This document shows, piece after piece, positions 34,909 to 43,446 of a stretch of 64,000 nt of DNA. The DNA is from Bordetella parapertussis. GTDB lineage: Bacteria > Pseudomonadota > Gammaproteobacteria > Burkholderiales > JACQAP01. The stretch is taken from contig CAMDKM010000012.1 in the NCBI GenBank assembly GCA_945900965.1, forward strand, positions 1 through 64,000, read 5' to 3'. The position numbers and the translations under genes were made by a program. Below the pieces are notes generated by a model. The model saw nothing but the letters and a program-made list of their open reading frames with translations, was not told the DNA's origin and ran no database searches. Each line of letters begins with the position of its first letter. Positions within the stretch are counted from its first letter, which is position 1.

Positions 34909-35236
34909 CTGGCGACTGTACGTTGACGACATACGAACCAGTTGCAAGAAAATTCTTCGTTATGTCGATGGCGTCAATTTTGCCGAATTCAAAGCGGACG
35001 AGAAAACTTACGATGCCGTCTTGCGGAACCTCGAAATCATCGGGGAAGCGGCGAAACATATTCCAGGCGAGGGTAGAGCACTTTCCCCGGATATAGCTTG
35101 GAGAAAGATCGCGGGATTCCGTGATGTCGTGGCGCACGCCTAAATTGGAATCGACGATGAAATAGTCTGGGACGTTGTGACGCGAAAGGTTCCAGACTTG
35201 CTTGTGGCATTGGACGTATTCGGCTCTAGCGACTGA
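34898..35236 (+). pseudogene. hepT: hepT HEPN toxin with nonsense codon at the modified Tyr
   Basis: The frame opens at GTG 34898 behind GGGAGG and reads a HEPN toxin: VDDIRTSCKKILRYVDGV, then FRDVVAHA, where Arg75 and His80 belong to the R-x4-H-x-Y motif. The next codon is TAA (35141-35143), exactly where the Tyr should be. After it the same frame continues with IGIDDEIVWDVVTRKVPDL to a normal stop at 35236, which is the usual HepT C-terminus. Product if translated is 81 residues without the RNase Tyr and the last helix, so it is probably inactive. Confidence 0.88.
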
Positions 35237-35285
35237 CGCGACCGTCTGTGGCGCGTGTACCAGTATGGCCACGACGAGATCAACC

Positions 35286-35639
35286 TCATTTGTGCTTATC
35301 GAACATCGCCGTGTAGCGCGTGGGATCGAATCCGACCAGCAGACCTTTCCCGGTGTCGAGTACCGGGCGCTTGATCAGGCTCGGATTTTCGATCATCAGC
35401 CTGATGGCCTTGGCCTCGTCGAGATTCTCTTGCTGGGCAGGAGATAGTTTTCGCCAAGTTGTGCCGCGGGTATTGAGCAATACTTCCCATCCCACCTGTT
35501 TCGACCACGCCTTCAAATGAGTCGCGTCAATTCCCGCGGTCTTGTAATCGTGAAAGGCATAGCGAATGCCATGAGTGTCCAGCCAGGCGAAGGCTTTTTT
35601 CATGGTGTCGCAGTTTTTGATGCCGTAGATTGTGGTCAT
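35286..35639 (-). CDS. ArsC/Spx family protein (YffB-like)
   Basis: 117 residues with a thioredoxin-like fold: IYGIKNCDTMKKAFAWL holds Cys10, followed by YAFHDYKTAGIDATHL and the late NPSLIKRPVL with the conserved Arg. The single N-terminal Cys and the missing second active-site cysteines fit the YffB/Spx branch and not classical arsenate reductase. AGGTAAC precedes the ATG. Function is unproven. Confidence 0.9.
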   Translation of the reverse strand: MTTIYGIKNCDTMKKAFAWLDTHGIRYAFHDYKTAGIDATHLKAWSKQVGWEVLLNTRGTTWRKLSPAQQENLDEAKAIRLMIENPSLIKRPVLDTGKGLLVGFDPTRYTAMFDKHK

Positions 35640-35949
35640 GTTACCTATAGGGTTCGCAATTCAAATGCGCAGGGCATAACATTACTGGCCGGAGGCGTAC
35701 CGGGAAAGCGCGGGTTTCGCGTGAGATTCTCTTGTAAGTTGGCACGCCACCGGATTAACGCAATCTCATCGCGGATTGGGTATGCGTCCACGGCCTATTT
35801 ACCTTCGCACAATCCATAATACGCCATACTAATAGACCGCCGGACCTGATGTACGACACCGAAGCACAGCGACTTTTTGACGTTTGGGGGGTGGCTCCAA
35901 ATTGCCGATCAGGTGTCGCAACCGGGGGATTTTGTACTATGCTCTACTC
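35640..35949. other. intergenic region, no gene recognised
   Basis: 310 bases between divergent genes. TACTAT near 35935 could be a -10 box for the nucleotidyltransferase gene, but no -35 fits well. No hairpin or repeat stands out and short frames look random. Confidence 0.45.
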
Positions 35950-36453
35950 GTGAAGAGTATCCCTGACATTTTGCGTGCATTGACCGATGCCGAGGTCCAA
36001 TTTGTCTTGGTAGGCGGGTTTGCCGTGCAACTGCACGGTTTTGTGCGGACCACCGTTGATCTGGATTTGGTTCTGGCGATGGATGATGACAATCTATCGA
36101 GATTTATCGAGGTTGCCAAACAGTTCAGCCTTGCGCCGATCATTCCTGTGAGTATCGAGTCGCTCAAGAGCGCGTCGCAAATTGATCGTTGGCATCGTGA
36201 AAAGGGAATGTTGGCTTTTGCCCTACGTGAGCCGCAAGCGGCAGGTAGCGTGTTGGATATACTGGTGCGACCTGAGGTATCATTTCAGGCGCTCCAGCGT
36301 GATGCGGTGACGGTGAAATTGTTTGAGCGCGACGTTAAGATCGCTTCGATCGAACACTTGCTGGTGATGAAACGCATTGCCGGCAGACCTAAGGATCGCA
36401 TTGACATCGAGGCATTGGAAAAAATTCAACGAGGGGAAGATCCTTATGTCTGA
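35950..36453 (+). CDS. nucleotidyltransferase-fold protein (AbiEii/MNT-like)
   Basis: 167 residues from GTG 35950. FVLVGGFAVQLHGFVRTTVDLDLVLAMD has the GG motif and the DxD pair (Asp37, Asp39) of the nucleotidyltransferase superfamily, and EHLLVMKRIAGRPKDRIDIEALEKI is the closing region seen in such antitoxin/toxin-type proteins. The next gene starts 8 bases before its end. It resembles predicted nucleotidyltransferases of toxin-antitoxin loci; whether it is toxin or antitoxin is unknown. The start codon is uncertain because no good ribosome site is visible. Confidence 0.82.
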   Translation: MKSIPDILRALTDAEVQFVLVGGFAVQLHGFVRTTVDLDLVLAMDDDNLSRFIEVAKQFSLAPIIPVSIESLKSASQIDRWHREKGMLAFALREPQAAGSVLDILVRPEVSFQALQRDAVTVKLFERDVKIASIEHLLVMKRIAGRPKDRIDIEALEKIQRGEDPYV

Positions 36454-36652
36454 CGCACCGATTTCCACTGCAAGAACAATCAGCGCCGAGGATGCGGCCA
36501 AACGTTGGGAGCAAAGCCTGTCTTTGGTCACGACATTTACTCAAATTTGGATATCCAATCCTTTACTGGCCAAACAGGCAGGGCGTAAAGTCGAGGAGTT
36601 TGTCATGCCACTCGTTGAAGTGCAAAAGCGCCATGCGAATGACTTGCTTTGA
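36446..36652 (+). CDS. small helical partner of the nucleotidyltransferase, unknown
   Basis: 68 residues starting at ATG 36446 with GAGGGGAAG upstream, overlapping the preceding gene by 8 bases. It appears fully helical (AEDAAKRWEQSLSLVTTFTQIWISNPLLAKQAGRKVEEF) and I do not recognise the family. Translational coupling to a nucleotidyltransferase suggests a two-gene module. Its small size and helical form would fit a target or partner subunit, but this is inference. Confidence 0.65.
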   Translation: MSDAPISTARTISAEDAAKRWEQSLSLVTTFTQIWISNPLLAKQAGRKVEEFVMPLVEVQKRHANDLL

Positions 36653-36654
36653 GC

Positions 36655-36820
36655 CAGTGAACGGTTAACGGTGAACAGCGAACGGTGAACGGTAATAAGC
36701 GATAATCAGTGAACGGTGAACAGTGATCGGTTAACGGCAATAAACCGTTAGTCGAAAGGTTCATGCGTCGGATTTACCGTTCGCCGTTCACTGTTCACCG
36801 ATCACTGTTCACCGATAACC
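36655..36820. repeat. inverted short-tandem-repeat element E (7-base units GTGAACG/GTGAACA)
   Basis: Left array at 36655-36739 (many copies of AGTGAAC, GGTGAAC, GGTTAAC) and right array at 36776-36820 (GTTCACC, GTTCACT) are in opposite orientation around about 36 bases. It forms the whole gap before the carbonic anhydrase gene and ends within 10 bases of its ATG, so it may affect its expression. Confidence 0.85.
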
Positions 36821-36830
36821 TTTCATCATA

Positions 36831-37499
36831 ATGAATGACCTGAATCATCTTCTCGAAAAAAACCGCGCCTGGGCCGCAGAGGTGCGTCGGCGCGAGCCGG
36901 ATTTCTTCGACAAGCTTTCGAATCTGCAAACGCCGGAATATCTTTGGATAGGCTGTTCGGACAGTCGCGTGCCGGCCAATCAGATTACCGGCCTGGTGCC
37001 CGGGGAGGTATTTGTCCACCGCAATGTTGCCAACGTCGTGGTACATGCCGACCTAAACTGCCTGTCGGTCATTCAGTACGCCGTGGACGTGCTGAAAATC
37101 AAGCACATCATCGTCTGCGGCCATTACGGATGCGGCGGTGTGATCGCGGCACACGACCATCTCAGGGTGGGGCTGGTGGACAACTGGCTTCGTCATGTGC
37201 AAGACGTCGCCCAGAAGCATCAAGACTTGTTGGGCAAACAGGAAGTGCGGGCACAACGTATTGCGCGTCTGTGCGAGTTAAACGTGATCGAACAGGTGGT
37301 AAACGTCGCCCAAACGACGGTTGTCCAGGACGCCTGGACCCGTGGCCAAATCCTTACAGTACATGGCTGGGTCTATGGCCTCCGGGACGGTTTGATTCGT
37401 GATCTCGGGATGAGCCTGTCCCGGGCGGAGGACTTGCAGGCACGTTATGCCTCCGCGGTAGAGGTGGCCGCGCGCCCGGCGACAGTTCGCACGCCTTAA
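36831..37499 (+). CDS. can: beta-carbonic anhydrase
   Basis: 222 residues. The zinc ligands and catalytic pair are Cys42-Ser-Asp44-Ser-Arg (IGCSDSRVPAN), His98 and Cys101 (VCGHYGCGGV), the full set of the beta class. It interconverts CO2 and bicarbonate in the cytoplasm. Length and sequence match E. coli Can. The ATG follows a repeat array with no clear ribosome site, which is odd for a housekeeping gene. Confidence 0.96.
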   Translation: MNDLNHLLEKNRAWAAEVRRREPDFFDKLSNLQTPEYLWIGCSDSRVPANQITGLVPGEVFVHRNVANVVVHADLNCLSVIQYAVDVLKIKHIIVCGHYGCGGVIAAHDHLRVGLVDNWLRHVQDVAQKHQDLLGKQEVRAQRIARLCELNVIEQVVNVAQTTVVQDAWTRGQILTVHGWVYGLRDGLIRDLGMSLSRAEDLQARYASAVEVAARPATVRTP

Positions 37500-37539
37500 A
37501 ACTGTGCCGAGTGATTCACGGCACAGCGCTGCACAAGGC

Positions 37540-38925
37540 TTAAAGCGTAAAAATCTTCCCCGGGTTCATGATGTTCAGGGGATCGAGCGCCTTCTTGATC
37601 TGCCGCATGACGCTGACCGCCTCGCCGTGTTCGGCGGTGAGGAATTTCATTTTGCCGAGGCCGATGCCGTGTTCTCCAGTACAAGTGCCGTCCATTGCCA
37701 AGGCACGGTGAACCAGGCGCTCGTTAAGTCGCTCGGCTTCTGCGAGTTCCTTCGGGTCGTCGCGATCGATAAGAAACCCGAGATGAAAATTCCCGTCGCC
37801 GACATGGCCGACCAGTGGGGCGATCAGAAAACTGCTTTTGAGGTCTTTCTTGGTTTCCAGAATGCATTCGGCCAGACGGGAAATCGGTACGCAGACATCG
37901 GTGGCCCAGATTTCGCAGCCGGGACGCAGCGCCTTGTTGGCGTAGGTGACGTCATGGCGCGCGGTCCATAGGTGGGTGCGCTCCTCTGGCTTGGTAGCCC
38001 ATTTGAATTCTCCCCCGCCGTGTTCCGCGGCAATCGATTGCACCAGTTCCGCCTGTTCCTTGACGCCAGCCTCGGTGCCATGAAATTCGACGAACAAGGT
38101 GTCCTTGACCGGATAGTTGAGTTTCGAAAATCTGTTCACCGAATCCATCTGTACGTCATCCAGCAGTTCGATGCGCGCTACCGGAATACCCAGTTGGATG
38201 GTCTGGATGACTGTTTGGACCGCGCCTTCGATAGAATCGAAGGAACACACCGCGGCCGCCATGGCTTCGGGAATACCGTAAAGGCGCAGTGTGACTTCGG
38301 TGATGATGCCCAGCGTGCCCTCGGAGCCGACAAAAAGCCGCGTGAGGTCATAACCGGCGGCGGACTTTCGGGAGCGTCGCGAGGTCTTGATGATCCGGCC
38401 GTCCGCCAATACCACGGTCAGCGCCAGTACATTTTCGCGCATGGTCCCGTAGCGCACGGCGTTGGTTCCGGAGGCGCGGGTGGCGGCCATGCCGCCGAGC
38501 GAGGCATCGGCGCCCGGATCGATCGGGAAAAACAGCCCCTGGTCGCGGATAAATTCGTTCAACTGCTTGCGGGTGACCCGTGCCTGAACTGTTACATCCA
38601 GATCCTCGGCGCTGACTCGCAAGACCTGATTCATATTAATCAAGTCAACGACCACACCGCCCAGGTGCGGAATCACGTTGCCCTCGAGGGAGGTTCCGGT
38701 GCCGTAGGCAATGACAGGTGTGCCGTACCTGGCACAAATGCGCACAATCTCAGCTACTTCCTCGGTACTGTTGGGAAAAACTACTGCGTCCGGTCGATGT
38801 GGGTGATGCCAGGATTCGTCCTTGCCATGGTGATCCCGAACCCCGTTGCTGGTGGAAAGACGGTCGCCGAAGCGTATTTTCAGTTCGTCGATCGCGGTGT
38901 TGTGTTGGGCTACGGCCAGGGTCAT
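37540..38925 (-). CDS. FAD-binding oxidase, D-lactate dehydrogenase/GlcD family
   Basis: 461 residues. The PCMH-type FAD domain is visible in PVIAYGTGTSLEGNVIPHLGGVVVDL and DPGADASLGGMAATRASGTNAVRYG, and the C-terminal metal/substrate region in GHVGDGNFHLGFLID and GTCTGEHGIGLGKMKFL (HGIG motif). Members oxidise D-lactate, glycolate or D-2-hydroxy acids and pass electrons to cytochrome c or quinone. GAGGAAAT precedes the ATG. No glcE/glcF genes are beside it, so a one-subunit D-lactate dehydrogenase (cytochrome) type is favoured. Confidence 0.92.
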   Translation of the reverse strand: MTLAVAQHNTAIDELKIRFGDRLSTSNGVRDHHGKDESWHHPHRPDAVVFPNSTEEVAEIVRICARYGTPVIAYGTGTSLEGNVIPHLGGVVVDLINMNQVLRVSAEDLDVTVQARVTRKQLNEFIRDQGLFFPIDPGADASLGGMAATRASGTNAVRYGTMRENVLALTVVLADGRIIKTSRRSRKSAAGYDLTRLFVGSEGTLGIITEVTLRLYGIPEAMAAAVCSFDSIEGAVQTVIQTIQLGIPVARIELLDDVQMDSVNRFSKLNYPVKDTLFVEFHGTEAGVKEQAELVQSIAAEHGGGEFKWATKPEERTHLWTARHDVTYANKALRPGCEIWATDVCVPISRLAECILETKKDLKSSFLIAPLVGHVGDGNFHLGFLIDRDDPKELAEAERLNERLVHRALAMDGTCTGEHGIGLGKMKFLTAEHGEAVSVMRQIKKALDPLNIMNPGKIFTL

Positions 38926-39184
38926 TGTAATTTCCTCGGATATTGGCGCTTTGCTCGGGCAGGTGCAGGTTGGGAAGGTATTTTACGCCACGCACGCTCC
39001 CCTTTCCCCTGCTCATCGCTTTTCCCAAGAAAGGCCTTTGTAATCGGGAAACGGCCTTGTTTGTCTGCTGCCAGCAAGCTCGACATGCGTGGCATGTTTT
39101 CTGCTCGGTTTCCGCCCAGGATGCTGTCTTGCTGAAGCTTGTGGGGACCTACCGCCATATCACCAGCGCAAGGGAGAACGGAAA

Positions 39185-41293
39185 ATGAAGGCCATTCGCA
39201 TGATCTCGTCGAATTACCTGGAAATGGTTGGTCGATTTTCGATCCAAAGGGGCTTTTCGGTCCTGTTGTTCGGCTTCGTGGCGCTGCTCGCATCAACCGG
39301 TGCCGCGCAGGGTGCGGAACTGCGCCCGGGTGTCATGTCCATGCTGCGCAAGGCCACTTTTGAAGTGGTGATGGCAAAACCCGAAGGCGACTCTTTAACC
39401 TATGAAAAGCCCCTGCCTTTTGACCTGATTCCGTATCAACAACGCATGGACAAGTACCTATCCATCGGCACTGCATTCGCGATGGAAGGCGGCGTATTGG
39501 TCTCGGCGGCACATGTATTCGAGCTGGGCTCGGCCGCCGTGCGTGACCGGATTTTTCTGCGCGATGAAAATGGCAAAATCATCGCGCTCGATCAGGTGCT
39601 GAAATATTCCTTGCAGCGCGACTTCATCGTTTTCAGCGTCAAAGGGCTCACGCCCGAAACCATGCTCTCGATCAGCAAGACGTCGGCAAAAAACCAGCAG
39701 GTCTTTGCAGTAGGCAATGCGTTGGGCGAAGGAGTAATCGCCCGCGACGGTTTGTACACATCGGACACGCCGGAGGCGGAAGAAGGCCGCTGGCAATGGA
39801 TACGTTTCTCCGCGGCGGCGTCGCCCGGCAATAGTGGCGGACCATTGGTGGACAAGGATGGCCGTCTGATTGGCGTGGTCATTGGCAAGTCCGAAAACGA
39901 GAACCTGAATTTTGCATTACCGATCACCGAAGTAAACGCCGCGTCGAAAACTGCCGCAGAAGTGCGCCAGAAGGCAATGTTCCGTCTGGATGTCACCGAC
40001 GACACCTTGATGAAGACTCTGGACGAAAGTATTGCCCTTCCCGCACCTTACCTGGAGTTCGGGCGTGCTCTGCAGGCCGCGCTCGAAAATTTTAACGAGA
40101 TCCTGTCGAACGAATTTCTCGCCAAGTATCGGGACAACATGTTCCCAAATGCACCCGGTGCACAGACTTTGCTCTATGAGAGTCAACGCGCCAATTTCCC
40201 GCGGATAATCGGGAAGCAGAAGGACGGTACATGGACGACCTTCGAGCCTACCGAGAAGAGCAACTCCGACCTGGGCAATAATGGCTATGTCTCGTTTGGG
40301 AGTATGGGCAATTTCCTCTATTTGCGCTTGCAGGCTCCCGACACGGTTGGCGTCGCGGAGCTACATACCGATTCCAAGCTGTTCATGGACTTGATACTCA
40401 AGGGCCTTGGGTACACCCGCCAGATTGGTGCCGAGCAAATCCGGATTAATTCCCTGGGGCCGGCCAGGAGCGAAGAAGTGTTCGTCGATGCCTATGAGCG
40501 CAAGTGGCAGGTACGGCGCTGGCTGGTGGAATTCAGCGAGCAGCAGATCGTGTCCTACTCGTTGCCCGTGCCCGGCGGTTATGCCGTGATGCTCAATTCC
40601 GCATCGCCCTCCGTCAGCCCGATGTTCGAGCGCGATATGAAGACCATGACCGGTTTTTCCTACGTGAGTTACTACGGTACCTTGCGCCAATGGAAGGATT
40701 TTCTTGCCGCCAAGAATCTGTTACCGGCGGTATTCAACAATATCCGCATCAATATGTCGTACGGCAAAGAACTGCGTTACGCCTCCCAACGGGTGGCTTT
40801 TTCCTACCCGAACAGGCTGATGAAGGTCAGCGAGGACAGCGATCTGGAGCTCCAGTTCTCCTACTTCAAGGAGGGGGAGCGTGTTGTGTGGGACGTTACC
40901 CGGGTCGTGGCCGGCGAGAATAAATCCACCGAGGTGTCCGTGTCGGTGACCCGGCATGCGCGGCCGCCACAGACTTTCAGCGATGCCAACCGGCGCGATT
41001 GGGAGACCCTGGTCAACGGCCGCGTGCCGTATTCCGGCGAAGCGGTGTTCGATAAATCGAAAACGGTGATCGGTACTCCCCATCGCCTGGCCGCCAAATC
41101 ATGGGCGATGAGCGACCAGCCCGTGGTATATAGCGCGGTTTATGTGGCCGAAGGCAGCCGGCAGGGAAAATTCATGCAGAAGAAATTGTCCGAGTTCCGG
41201 TCGAGGCTGGAAGTCGGCGAATATGCGAAGAATGCCAAAACGGCCAGCCAAAAAACCGCGGACCTGAATGCGCCAGTCAAGTTCGTGCGTTAA
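39185..41293 (+). CDS. large exported trypsin-like serine protease with unknown C-terminal region
   Basis: 702 residues from ATG 39185 (GGGAGAACGG upstream). A signal peptide spans roughly residues 22-44, and the trypsin-like domain shows His110 (SAAHVFE), Asp146 (LQRDFIVF) and Ser217 (SPGNSGGPL). From about residue 250 to 702 there is a long soluble region with no domain I can name, rich in beta-strand patterns. It is periplasmic or outer-surface. It is monocistronic, ending before a MITE-like repeat and a strong terminator. It is distinct from the 20.2 kb protease. Confidence 0.85.
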   Translation: MKAIRMISSNYLEMVGRFSIQRGFSVLLFGFVALLASTGAAQGAELRPGVMSMLRKATFEVVMAKPEGDSLTYEKPLPFDLIPYQQRMDKYLSIGTAFAMEGGVLVSAAHVFELGSAAVRDRIFLRDENGKIIALDQVLKYSLQRDFIVFSVKGLTPETMLSISKTSAKNQQVFAVGNALGEGVIARDGLYTSDTPEAEEGRWQWIRFSAAASPGNSGGPLVDKDGRLIGVVIGKSENENLNFALPITEVNAASKTAAEVRQKAMFRLDVTDDTLMKTLDESIALPAPYLEFGRALQAALENFNEILSNEFLAKYRDNMFPNAPGAQTLLYESQRANFPRIIGKQKDGTWTTFEPTEKSNSDLGNNGYVSFGSMGNFLYLRLQAPDTVGVAELHTDSKLFMDLILKGLGYTRQIGAEQIRINSLGPARSEEVFVDAYERKWQVRRWLVEFSEQQIVSYSLPVPGGYAVMLNSASPSVSPMFERDMKTMTGFSYVSYYGTLRQWKDFLAAKNLLPAVFNNIRINMSYGKELRYASQRVAFSYPNRLMKVSEDSDLELQFSYFKEGERVVWDVTRVVAGENKSTEVSVSVTRHARPPQTFSDANRRDWETLVNGRVPYSGEAVFDKSKTVIGTPHRLAAKSWAMSDQPVVYSAVYVAEGSRQGKFMQKKLSEFRSRLEVGEYAKNAKTASQKTADLNAPVKFVR

Positions 41294-41304
41294 GTGCAAC
41301 AGAA

Positions 41305-41450
41305 CCAGGGAGACACTGAATAAGTGTCTTCCCCGCCCCCGACTAAAGCATTCGAGGGCAAGCTCCAGCGGGGAACCAGTTGCCATCGAGAAACCTGGAT
41401 TCCCGTTTTCACGGTAATGACATTCGGGGACTTATTCAGTGTTTCCCTGG
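41305..41450. mobile_element. MITE-like element with 21-base terminal inverted repeats
   Basis: The left end CCAGGGAGACACTGAATAAG followed by T and the reverse complement of the right end CCAGGGAAACACTGAATAAG followed by T match at 20 of 21 positions. Between them lie about 100 bases with the CTGGATTCCCG core and no open frame. Related copies are at 4082-4180 and, core only, 17831-17853. A target-site duplication is not clear. No transposase is in the window. Confidence 0.75.
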
Positions 41451-41475
41451 AGACGACAGGCGCGTAAGGGGCGCG

Positions 41476-41510
41476 AAAAGGCCAGCATACTCTGCTGGCC
41501 TTTTTGTTTT
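41476..41510 (+). terminator. intrinsic terminator
   Basis: AAAAGGCCAGCA (41476-41487) pairs perfectly with TGCTGGCCTTTT (41493-41504), with a five-base loop and T-rich sequence after it. It would end transcripts of the large protease gene. Confidence 0.9.
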
Positions 41511-41657
41511 ATTTGTTCCTCGATATCATGCGCACCTCTTGGGTGGGCATCGATTAGTGCGAAGTAGCTCAAGCGGGGAGGGTTGATTTAGGTCAATTTT
41601 CCGCAGTCCGTGGAGCGTTAGGCTCGATTTGGTGAAGTTACTGAAAAATGAGGGATC

Positions 41658-42557
41658 ATGAAAGTCGCAAAAGATAAAATTGTCCGCAGATCGGTGGTTG
41701 TTCCTGCCATGGTGGTGTTTTGTTCATTTGGCGGTAGTGCATACGCCGCCGATCCCGCGCCCGGGAACACCTTTCGCGATTGCCCGACCTGCCCCGAAAT
41801 GATGGTGGTGCCGGCTGGTGAATATGTGATGGGTTCGCCTTTGTCCGAGAGCGGACATACCGATGAAAAGCCGCAGCACAAGGTGGTATTTGCGAAGGAC
41901 TTTGCGGTGGGAAAGTATGAGCTGGCGTTCGAGCAATGGGATGCATGTACGGCCGCGGGACGCTGCCCAGCCACGAAAGACGATGGCTACGGGCGCGGGA
42001 ATTATCCCGTCATCAATATCTCCTGGGCAGAGGCCGGGGCGTACGCCGAATGGCTGAGTCAGACCACCGGTCGGGCTTGCAGGTTGTTGAGCGAAGCGGA
42101 ATTCGAATATTCGGCACGGGCCGGTACCACCACACCCTGGTACTGGGGCGAGGCTCCCGACAGCTGGGGGTCGAGAAGAGCCTGCGAATTTGCCAATACC
42201 CATGACGAGGCCGGCAAGGAGGCGCACATGATGTACGTCTGGTCGAACCACCAATGCAATGACGGCTATGGCGAAAACGCGCCGACCGGCAAGTACAAAC
42301 CCAATGCCTTCGGCCTGCACGACATGCTGGGAAATTTGCGCGAATGGGTGGCCGATTGCCATCAACCGGGTTACGAAGGTGCACCCAGCGATGGATCGGT
42401 TCGGCCCCACCACGGCGCGTGCGAAAAGCGCGTGGTGCGCGGCGGTGCCTGGGTGGATGGTCCCTCCACATCGCGCTCTGCCTATCGATACTCCGAGGTC
42501 GAGGAGTTTCGCAACTATCAGGTGGGTTTCCGCGTAGCCTGCGCCGTAAAACGCTAG
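41658..42557 (+). CDS. exported formylglycine-generating-enzyme-like (SUMF1/EgtB/PvdO) protein
   Basis: 299 residues with a signal peptide (residues 1-30, ending AYA-AD). The FGE-sulfatase fold is shown by MMVVPAGEYVMGSPLSESGHTDEKPQHKVV, GRACRLLSEAEFEYSARAGTTTPWYWG, NAFGLHDMLGNLREWVADC and the closing RVVRGGAWVDGPSTSRSAYR and VGFRVAC. The active-site Cys pair of true FGE is not evident, so an activating or structural role is possible. GAGGG precedes the ATG. Periplasmic. Confidence 0.9.
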   Translation: MKVAKDKIVRRSVVVPAMVVFCSFGGSAYAADPAPGNTFRDCPTCPEMMVVPAGEYVMGSPLSESGHTDEKPQHKVVFAKDFAVGKYELAFEQWDACTAAGRCPATKDDGYGRGNYPVINISWAEAGAYAEWLSQTTGRACRLLSEAEFEYSARAGTTTPWYWGEAPDSWGSRRACEFANTHDEAGKEAHMMYVWSNHQCNDGYGENAPTGKYKPNAFGLHDMLGNLREWVADCHQPGYEGAPSDGSVRPHHGACEKRVVRGGAWVDGPSTSRSAYRYSEVEEFRNYQVGFRVACAVKR

Positions 42558-42645
42558 TCTTTTGAATTCGCACCAGTCCGCTTTGATCCGCAGTCGCCCG
42601 GACGGCTCCTCCGGGCGCGCGACAATATGGGCAATATTGCGCGTC

Positions 42646-43446
42646 TCAGGGAACCCGGTGTTGCACGCCGTATTTGGCGTATATGGCGGTAAGGATTCCG
42701 CTGGCAATCAACGAGTCAAGAATGGGGTTGACCGCATCCACCAGCGCCTGATCGGATTTGCGCAAGCCTACCGATACTTCCCATGTGAGTTGCGGTTCGC
42801 TGTCGAAGGCATTTGACAGCTTCAGTCCGGAATCCGGATGCTGGAGAATGTAATAACTCATGCTCGCACCGGAGACGGCCGCGCCATATATCGCGCCCTT
42901 CGCCAAGTCTTCCAGCATGTCGGTCTGGAACGCATAGGGCGATGTGGTCTTGCCTGCCTTGATCAGCACCATGTTGGCAACCGAGCTGACCATGGCGCCA
43001 ATCTTTTGGTCTTTCCTGAGATCCTTAAAGTCGCGGACCGGTTCGGCGTCGCGGGCCAAGCCTAATGCCAGCCCTGATTTCTGGTAGGGCCGCGACAGCA
43101 GCATACGGCCTTCGTTGACCGCCGGGTCATTAATACTGTCCATCAGCATGTCGCAGTTGACGACGTTGGCGCGTCGACGCGGCAAAATCCACTCGATGTT
43201 CAGAGACACACCCAGGCCTGCTGCGATAGCGCGAGCGATTTCGATCTGGAAACCCGGTGAATCGGGCTTGTTGCTGGCGTAAGGCAACGCATCGCCGTTG
43301 GCGCACACGGAAATGGCGCCCAGCGATTTGACTTCGGCCAGCGTGCGGGCGCCCACGTTTTCGACTGCCAGCAAACCTAGCAGGGTACCAAGGCAGGCTA
43401 GCGTGGTGGCGGCGCGCGTCAAATGTGTGTTTTTCAAGGATTTCAT
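42646..43446 (-). CDS. XoxJ/MxaJ-like periplasmic substrate-binding protein
   Basis: 266 residues with a signal peptide ending near VGA-RT. It is a type 2 periplasmic binding fold: ISVCANGDALPYASNKPDSPGFQIEIARAIAAGLGV, KSGLALGLARD and DAVNPILDSLIASGILTAIYAKYGV. The ISVCAN-x-LPYxN opening is the form of the quinoprotein-dehydrogenase-associated proteins XoxJ and MxaJ, thought to help mature the dehydrogenase. Its ATG overlaps the cytochrome stop by 4 bases, so the two are coupled. Confidence 0.88.
   Translation of the reverse strand: MKSLKNTHLTRAATTLACLGTLLGLLAVENVGARTLAEVKSLGAISVCANGDALPYASNKPDSPGFQIEIARAIAAGLGVSLNIEWILPRRRANVVNCDMLMDSINDPAVNEGRMLLSRPYQKSGLALGLARDAEPVRDFKDLRKDQKIGAMVSSVANMVLIKAGKTTSPYAFQTDMLEDLAKGAIYGAAVSGASMSYYILQHPDSGLKLSNAFDSEPQLTWEVSVGLRKSDQALVDAVNPILDSLIASGILTAIYAKYGVQHRVP

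Noticed and set aside
35286-35639. Arsenate reductase arsC
   Set aside because: Only the N-terminal Cys is present and there is no ars operon; the YffB/Spx-type label is safer.
36655-36820. Possible CRISPR-like array
   Set aside because: The units are 7 bases with no unique spacers and are inverted, and no cas genes are present.
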